From NCBI GenBank assembly GCA_002474415.1, contig DLQV01000050.1:1-10582 (forward strand): a stretch of 10,582 bases of DNA, read 5' to 3'. The stretch comes from Lachnospiraceae bacterium UBA7598 (lineage in GTDB: Bacteria; Bacillota; Clostridia; Lachnospirales; Lachnospiraceae). A program made the translations under genes and the position numbers. Shown piece by piece: positions 6,648 through 10,582 of the stretch (the stretch's first letter is position 1; each line of letters opens with the position of its first letter). Under the pieces are notes generated by a model, which did no database searches, was not told the DNA's origin, and saw only the letters and a list, made by a program, of their open reading frames with translations.

Positions 6648-9284
6648 TTACAAACATTCGTGTATTTTTTCTGTAATCATTTTCACAATCTGAATCACAA
6701 GTGTCGGTATAAATGCAAGAAGCAGGATACTTCCATACAACGGCATTCCCATCTCTGCCACATCAAATAAACGCTCGAAAACCGGAACGCAAAGCACCAG
6801 GCAAAGAAGGATCACCCCGCACAAAAAAGCTCCCATACTGTACTTATTAGACCAAAGCCCCGCCCGTACCACAGACTGCCTGGTCCGACAGTTAAACCCA
6901 TGGAACAGACGCGCGAGTGTCAGCGTTGCAAAAGCCATGGTTGCTGCAAGTGCGGTACTCTGCTGTAACCCTATATAATAGGAAGTCATTACCGTACACG
7001 CAATCAAAGCTCCCTCTGCTAAAATTTTTCCGAGAAACGAACCTGTCAGTATTCCCTTGGATGGATCCCTTGGTTTTTCTTTCAGAAGCGTCTTATCTGC
7101 CGGTTCCATCCCGATCGCAATTGCCGGAAGCGAATCCGTCAGCAAGTTGATAAAGAGCAGATGCACCGGTGCAAACGGAACCGGAAGTCCTGCAAGCGAA
7201 GTGTACAACACCGCAAGAATCGCCGCCATATTCCCGGAAAGAAGAAACAGAATGGCATTCTTGATATTCCGGTATACATTTCTTCCGTTGACCACAGCCT
7301 GAATGATTGTCGCAAAATTATCATCCAGCAGAATCATGGCTGCTGCATCTTTGGATACCTCTGTTCCTGTGATTCCCATTGCCACACCGATATCCGCACG
7401 CTTTAATGCCGGCGCATCGTTGACACCGTCTCCTGTCATGGCCACGATTCGTCCTTTTTTCTGCCATGCCTCCACAATCCTTATCTTATGTTCCGGCGAT
7501 ACTCTGGCATAGACACAGATCTTTTCCAGTTTTTCCAGCAATTCCTCCTCACTCATGGCGTCTAACTCCCCGCCGGTCACTGCCAGATCTCCCTCCTGAT
7601 AAATTCCGAGCTTTTTTGCGATGGCACTTGCGGTAATTTTATGATCTCCTGTGATCATAACGGTTCGTATACCGGCACGCTTTGCATCGGCTACCGCCTG
7701 AACTGCTTCCGGTCTTGGCGGGTCCATCATTGCTATCAGCCCAAGAAAGATCAGATTTTCTTCGCTTTCGATCGTCAGCGGTCCTTCACTTTCTCTGTAG
7801 GCGAATGCCAGCACGCGCAGCCCCTGCCCGGAAAATTCCGCAATTTTTTTCTGGATTTTTTCTTTTTCTGTCAGATCAAGCGGAACAATTCCGCTGCTTT
7901 TCCGGACAAAATCACAGCGCTCAAGAAGAACATCCGGCGCTCCTTTGGTCAGAATGGTACTGACCCCATGCAGACGATATCTAGTACTCATGCGTTTCCG
8001 CTCAGAGTCAAAGGGAACCTCCTCCAGACGCGGCATATAGTTTCGAAGCAGATCTTCGTGGTAGCCGTGTTCTCCCATCATACCGCCTTTCGGTGCCGGA
8101 ATTTCACGGAACAGTTCTAGCAGAGCATACTCCGTCGGATCTCCGATTCCCTTTCCATTCTCTAAAGTTGCATCATTTGTAAGTACAGCATCATACAGTA
8201 AATATCTTTGCAATTCTTCTTCCATGGAAAGCTGCTTCGGCAGATATTCGCTGTCATCCACATAAATTTTTTGCACCGTCATCTTATTTTGTGTCAACGT
8301 TCCGGTTTTGTCCGAACAGATCACCGATACACATCCCAGACTTTCTACCGCTTTCAGCTGCTTAATTACAGCATTTTCTTTTGCCATCTTCTGCGTTCCC
8401 ATCGCCTGCACAATGGTCACAATGGAACTGAGTGCTTCCGGAATGGCCGCAACTGCAAGCGCTACTGCAAACATCAGAGCATCTAAAAGCGGCATTTTAC
8501 GATAAATACACAATCCCAATACAACTGCCGAGATTCCCATGATCAGGATCGCCAGCTTCCTGCTGAACTGATCTAAGCTTACCTGAAGCGGTGTCCTGCG
8601 TTCCCGGATATCATTCATCATTCCGGCAATCTTTCCGATTTCCGTATGCATCCCGGTTCCTGTGACCAGAACCTGCGCCCGTCCATACGTGACCAGACTG
8701 CCGGAATATACCATATTGCTCCGGTCTGCCAACGGCAGATCTTCGGGCAAAATGCTCTCTGTTTTCTCCACATTTGTGGATTCTCCTGTCAACGCACTCT
8801 CATTCACCTGCAGGGAATAATTATTCAGAATTCTGCCATCTGCCACAACCATATCTCCGGCTTCTAATTCCACGAGATCGCCCGGAACCAGTTCCCGCGA
8901 GGAAATCTCTTTCTTTTTTCCATCCCGGATCACTTTTGCATCTGGTGCAGACAATTCTTTTAAAGCATCGAGTGACTTTTCTGCTTTCTGGTGCTGCACC
9001 GTTCCCAAAATTGCATTCATCACGAGTACCACCGCAATTACGATTGTGCTCTCTGCATTTCCGGAAAACATGGAAATGATCGCAGCAATCAGCAGAATGA
9101 TAATCAGCAGATCTGCAAACTGTGAAAAAAACACCTGCAGAATTCCAGGTTTTTTCCCCTCCTGCAAGATATTTTCCCCATATTTTTTCCGGATCTTTTG
9201 TACCTGCATTTCGGACAATCCCTGCTCCGTGGTAGAAAATCTTTCTCTCAGTTCTTCTTTTGAATACTTCCAATATTCTTCCAT
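6648..9284 (-). CDS. P2-type cation-transporting ATPase, predicted Ca2+/Mn2+ exporter
   Basis: An 878-residue membrane ATPase. From the chosen start: N-terminal cation-ATPase domain (about 1-55); actuator domain with TGES (166-169); phosphorylation motif CSDKTGTLT with D325; nucleotide site KGAPD (447-451); hinge motifs ITGDHK (544-549) and MTGDGVNDAPAL (616-627); about ten membrane helices. Transport residues are P2A-like: IPEA in M4 (E283), N685 in M5 and INLLTDSLP in M6 (N713, T716, D717). The M5 glutamate of SERCA site I is Ala (GNMAAI), so one ion per cycle is expected, as in PMCA and Listeria LMCA1. The manganese-type riboswitch leader points to Mn2+ and/or Ca2+ export, as for L. lactis YoaB or pneumococcal MgtA. 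Start at 9284 is chosen for AAGGAGGG (9289-9296); the reading from 9419 adds 45 residues that translate the leader and terminator. Confidence 0.93.
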   Translation of the reverse strand: MEEYWKYSKEELRERFSTTEQGLSEMQVQKIRKKYGENILQEGKKPGILQVFFSQFADLLIIILLIAAIISMFSGNAESTIVIAVVLVMNAILGTVQHQKAEKSLDALKELSAPDAKVIRDGKKKEISSRELVPGDLVELEAGDMVVADGRILNNYSLQVNESALTGESTNVEKTESILPEDLPLADRSNMVYSGSLVTYGRAQVLVTGTGMHTEIGKIAGMMNDIRERRTPLQVSLDQFSRKLAILIMGISAVVLGLCIYRKMPLLDALMFAVALAVAAIPEALSSIVTIVQAMGTQKMAKENAVIKQLKAVESLGCVSVICSDKTGTLTQNKMTVQKIYVDDSEYLPKQLSMEEELQRYLLYDAVLTNDATLENGKGIGDPTEYALLELFREIPAPKGGMMGEHGYHEDLLRNYMPRLEEVPFDSERKRMSTRYRLHGVSTILTKGAPDVLLERCDFVRKSSGIVPLDLTEKEKIQKKIAEFSGQGLRVLAFAYRESEGPLTIESEENLIFLGLIAMMDPPRPEAVQAVADAKRAGIRTVMITGDHKITASAIAKKLGIYQEGDLAVTGGELDAMSEEELLEKLEKICVYARVSPEHKIRIVEAWQKKGRIVAMTGDGVNDAPALKRADIGVAMGITGTEVSKDAAAMILLDDNFATIIQAVVNGRNVYRNIKNAILFLLSGNMAAILAVLYTSLAGLPVPFAPVHLLFINLLTDSLPAIAIGMEPADKTLLKEKPRDPSKGILTGSFLGKILAEGALIACTVMTSYYIGLQQSTALAATMAFATLTLARLFHGFNCRTRQSVVRAGLWSNKYSMGAFLCGVILLCLVLCVPVFERLFDVAEMGMPLYGSILLLAFIPTLVIQIVKMITEKIHECL

Positions 9285-9308
9285 GGCACCCTCCTTGTGT
9301 TGTGGTAC

Positions 9309-9365
9309 AAAAAAAGAAACGGAACTTTTTTGCACCAAAATAATGCAATAAAAGTCTCGTTTCTT
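9309..9365 (-). terminator. Leader intrinsic terminator upstream of the cation ATPase (riboswitch expression platform)
   Basis: The arms 9314-9334 and 9344-9365 form a long imperfect stem. AAGAAACG pairs with CGTTTCTT, and the ACTTTTATTGCA arm pairs with TGCAAAAAAGT, with one mismatched pair of positions and one bulge. On the minus strand it is followed by a run of seven T residues. It lies inside the 5' leader, before the ribosome binding site of the ATPase, so it is a regulatory terminator. Its upstream arm contains the 3' strand of the riboswitch aptamer, so the two structures exclude each other. Confidence 0.75.
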
Positions 9366-9460
9366 CGTGTACAGCCCGGTTACAGCCTTCCTGCAACGTG
9401 ATGACGATCTGCACAACACCCGGACGCACCGGATGCAAACTACTCCCTGTTTATTATCTT
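9346..9460 (-). ncRNA. yybP-ykoY-like manganese riboswitch aptamer
   Basis: On the minus strand the leader opens with AGGGAGTAG (9440-9448) and ends with AACGAGACTTTT (9350-9361), the two conserved segments of the yybP-ykoY (Mn2+) riboswitch. AATAAA (9450-9455) can pair with TTTATT (9347-9352) to close the outer P1 helix. Between them CATCCGG and CCGGGTG form an internal hairpin, and ATCGTCATCACG resembles the conserved loop strand. The mapped promoter would start the transcript at about 9459, right at the aptamer's 5' edge. Known riboswitches of this class precede Mn2+ exporters including P-type ATPases, which is the gene here. Predicted logic: Mn2+ stabilises P1, sequesters the terminator arm and allows read-through. 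This was recognised by eye against remembered consensus, not with a covariance model. Confidence 0.75.
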
Positions 9461-9465
9461 TCTTT

Positions 9466-9495
9466 ATTGTACCCTTATCGCCTTTCCATTGTCAA
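9466..9495 (-). promoter_or_regulatory. Promoter of the riboswitch-ATPase transcript
   Basis: A perfect -35 TTGACA (9490-9495) and a near-perfect -10 TACAAT (9466-9471) on the minus strand, with an 18-base spacer. The expected start is about 9459, which gives a leader of roughly 175 bases containing the aptamer, terminator and ribosome binding site of the cation ATPase. Confidence 0.8.
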
Positions 9496-9541
9496 CTCCT
9501 TCCTATCCCCTTTTATACTTTCACCATTTTGCACAAAATAT

Positions 9542-9570
9542 TTGTTTATTTATACATTTTATAGTATAAT
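9542..9570 (+). promoter_or_regulatory. Promoter of the EAL-HDOD gene
   Basis: A perfect -10 TATAAT (9565-9570) lies 17 bases after TTGTTT (9542-9547) on the plus strand. It is divergent from the ATPase promoter, with about 47 bases between the two -35 elements. The predicted leader before the 9627 start is about 50 bases and shows no clear structure. Confidence 0.65.
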
Positions 9571-9626
9571 AAAAACAAAGGTTAACTTACATCAGGGATT
9601 TACATACTAGAATAGGAGATATGCTT

Positions 9627-10582
9627 ATGTTGCTTACACTCATTCCTTTTTTTGACCGAAATATGTCCGTCAGTGCTTATTCTCTGTTTACCAGAAAAAA
9701 GAACTTTCTTATGAATCCAAGTCTGCTCGGCTCAAGACAGTTTGACGGAGCTGCCTATGTCGATGGACTGGAACTGATTCAGGAACTTGGAACCAACACG
9801 CTCTCCGGAGGAAAACCGATTTTTGTATCTTTGAATAATATTTCTATTTTCAGCAGTCTGGAGTCTCAGTGCAAAAATACCAACCATGCACCGATTCTTC
9901 TGATTGACCAGACATTCCCTCCGGTATCCATGTATACCGACCGTATCCGCGATCTGCGCGAATTCGGATATCGTTTTGCAATCCGTAATCTTCCCGTTCA
10001 CTGCTATGAAGATTACGCACCGATTCTGTCACAGATGGATTATGTTCTGATTGATTGTCAGGAAGTAGACGCCGCAAAGGCATCCTTGTATTTCCACAAA
10101 CTGTATCCGGATATCTGTATCTGTGCCAGCAATATCCCCGACATGGAAACATTTCAGGAACTTAGTCCGGTCGATACCATTTCTTTATTTGAAGGTGCTT
10201 TTTTCCGTATGCCGGTTACGCGTGGTGTGCACGAAGTTGCCCCTCTGAAGATCAATTATATCTCGCTTCTGAATCTGATCGAAGAGAATGATTTTGATCT
10301 GACCAAAGCAGCGGACATTATCAGTCAGGATACAGCCCTGACCATCTCACTGCTCCGGATGGCAAATACACGCTCTTTCAATTCCGAGATTACTTCGGTA
10401 AGGGTTGCCGTTTCTATGCTCGGACAAAAGGATCTGATACGGTGGATCCAGACGACAGTTATTGAAAAATTATGTTCGGATAAACCAAACGAACTCATGC
10501 GTCTGTCCCTGCTGCGTGCAAAGTTTGCAGAAAACCTTGCGCCGGTATTTGGTATGGCCATGAACTCCCAGGAACTGTTTCT
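9627..10582 (+). CDS. YuxH-like protein: degenerate EAL domain plus HDOD domain, 3' end outside window
   Basis: 318 residues are visible with no stop before the right edge. Residues about 1-200 align by eye with the EAL half of YuxH-type proteins: an N-terminal PFFDRNMSVSAYSLF strand-turn-strand, ILLIDQTFP, LREFGYRFAIRN, DYVLIDCQEVD, and FEGAFFRMP, the counterpart of the EAL domain's GYxF-x-KP ending. The EAL signature itself and most metal-binding acidic residues are absent, so c-di-GMP hydrolysis is unlikely. Residues about 208-318 begin an HDOD domain (INYISLLNLIEENDFDLTKAADIISQD split over 210-236, then SLLRMANT and VAVSMLGQKDLIRWI). HDOD proteins act as signalling or regulatory scaffolds. 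Start 9627 is chosen because AGGAGA (9614-9619) lies seven bases upstream; the in-frame ATG at 9621 is only one base from it. The target pathway is unknown. Confidence 0.85.
   Translation, partial: MLLTLIPFFDRNMSVSAYSLFTRKKNFLMNPSLLGSRQFDGAAYVDGLELIQELGTNTLSGGKPIFVSLNNISIFSSLESQCKNTNHAPILLIDQTFPPVSMYTDRIRDLREFGYRFAIRNLPVHCYEDYAPILSQMDYVLIDCQEVDAAKASLYFHKLYPDICICASNIPDMETFQELSPVDTISLFEGAFFRMPVTRGVHEVAPLKINYISLLNLIEENDFDLTKAADIISQDTALTISLLRMANTRSFNSEITSVRVAVSMLGQKDLIRWIQTTVIEKLCSDKPNELMRLSLLRAKFAENLAPVFGMAMNSQELF

Noticed and set aside
9285..9419. N-terminal extension of the cation ATPase by 45 residues from an ATG at 9419
   Set aside because: It would translate the riboswitch 3' strand and the leader terminator, has no ribosome binding site, and gives a Cys/Ser/Arg-rich sequence unlike the family. 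The ATG at 9284 has a strong AAGGAGGG.
8821..9438. 205-residue open frame overlapping the 5' part of the ATPase and its leader
   Set aside because: It lies in another frame of a clearly conserved gene, has a His/Arg/Cys-rich composition and no recognisable domain or ribosome binding site.

Overview
The window looks like a chromosomal segment of a low-to-moderate GC Firmicute, most probably a Clostridia/Lachnospiraceae-type gut anaerobe. This is inferred from AGGAGG-type ribosome binding sites, Lys-rich signal peptides, the PIN-PhoH, HisM/GlnQ-type and YuxH-type families present, and a secreted beta-sandwich plus fibronectin-III protein. No species can be named from the sequence alone. Nothing looks like a phage, IS element, CRISPR array, rRNA or tRNA.

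Layout from left to right. All genes except the last are on the minus strand. (1) 1-598 is the 5' two thirds of a ROK-family transcriptional regulator that runs off the left edge. (2) 733-1824 is a secreted protein with two PPC-like beta-sandwich modules and a C-terminal FnIII-like module, ending in a clear intrinsic terminator. (3) 1937-2635 is a small HD-domain phosphohydrolase. (4) 2740-4113 is a PIN-PhoH ATPase/ribonuclease. (5) 4298-6559 is a compact three-gene polar amino-acid ABC importer operon: substrate-binding lipoprotein, permease and ATPase, with its own promoter and a strong terminator. (6) 6648-9284 is a P2-type cation ATPase of the Ca2+/Mn2+ exporter kind. Its leader (about 9285-9460) carries what I read as a yybP-ykoY manganese riboswitch with an overlapping intrinsic terminator. 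(7) A divergent plus-strand gene from 9627 runs off the right edge and encodes a YuxH-like protein with a degenerate EAL domain and an HDOD domain.

The most unusual item is the substrate-binding protein of the ABC importer (5753-6559). Its two halves are in reversed order. After the lipoprotein signal comes the sequence that normally forms lobe 2 and the C-terminal helix, then a linker, then the sequence that normally forms lobe 1. The protein ends exactly at the hinge strand. This is a natural circular permutation of the SBP_bac_3 fold, embedded in an otherwise intact operon.

Functional picture. The riboswitch-ATPase pair is a self-contained metal-efflux unit: Mn2+ sensing in the leader would permit transcription of the exporter. 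The importer operon lies 88 bases downstream of the ATPase on the same strand, with its own promoter but no visible terminator between them. The PhoH and HD genes are adjacent and co-oriented, suggesting RNA or nucleotide metabolism. The remaining genes are a sugar-responsive-type regulator, a cell-surface protein and a signalling-type protein, with no demonstrable link to one another.
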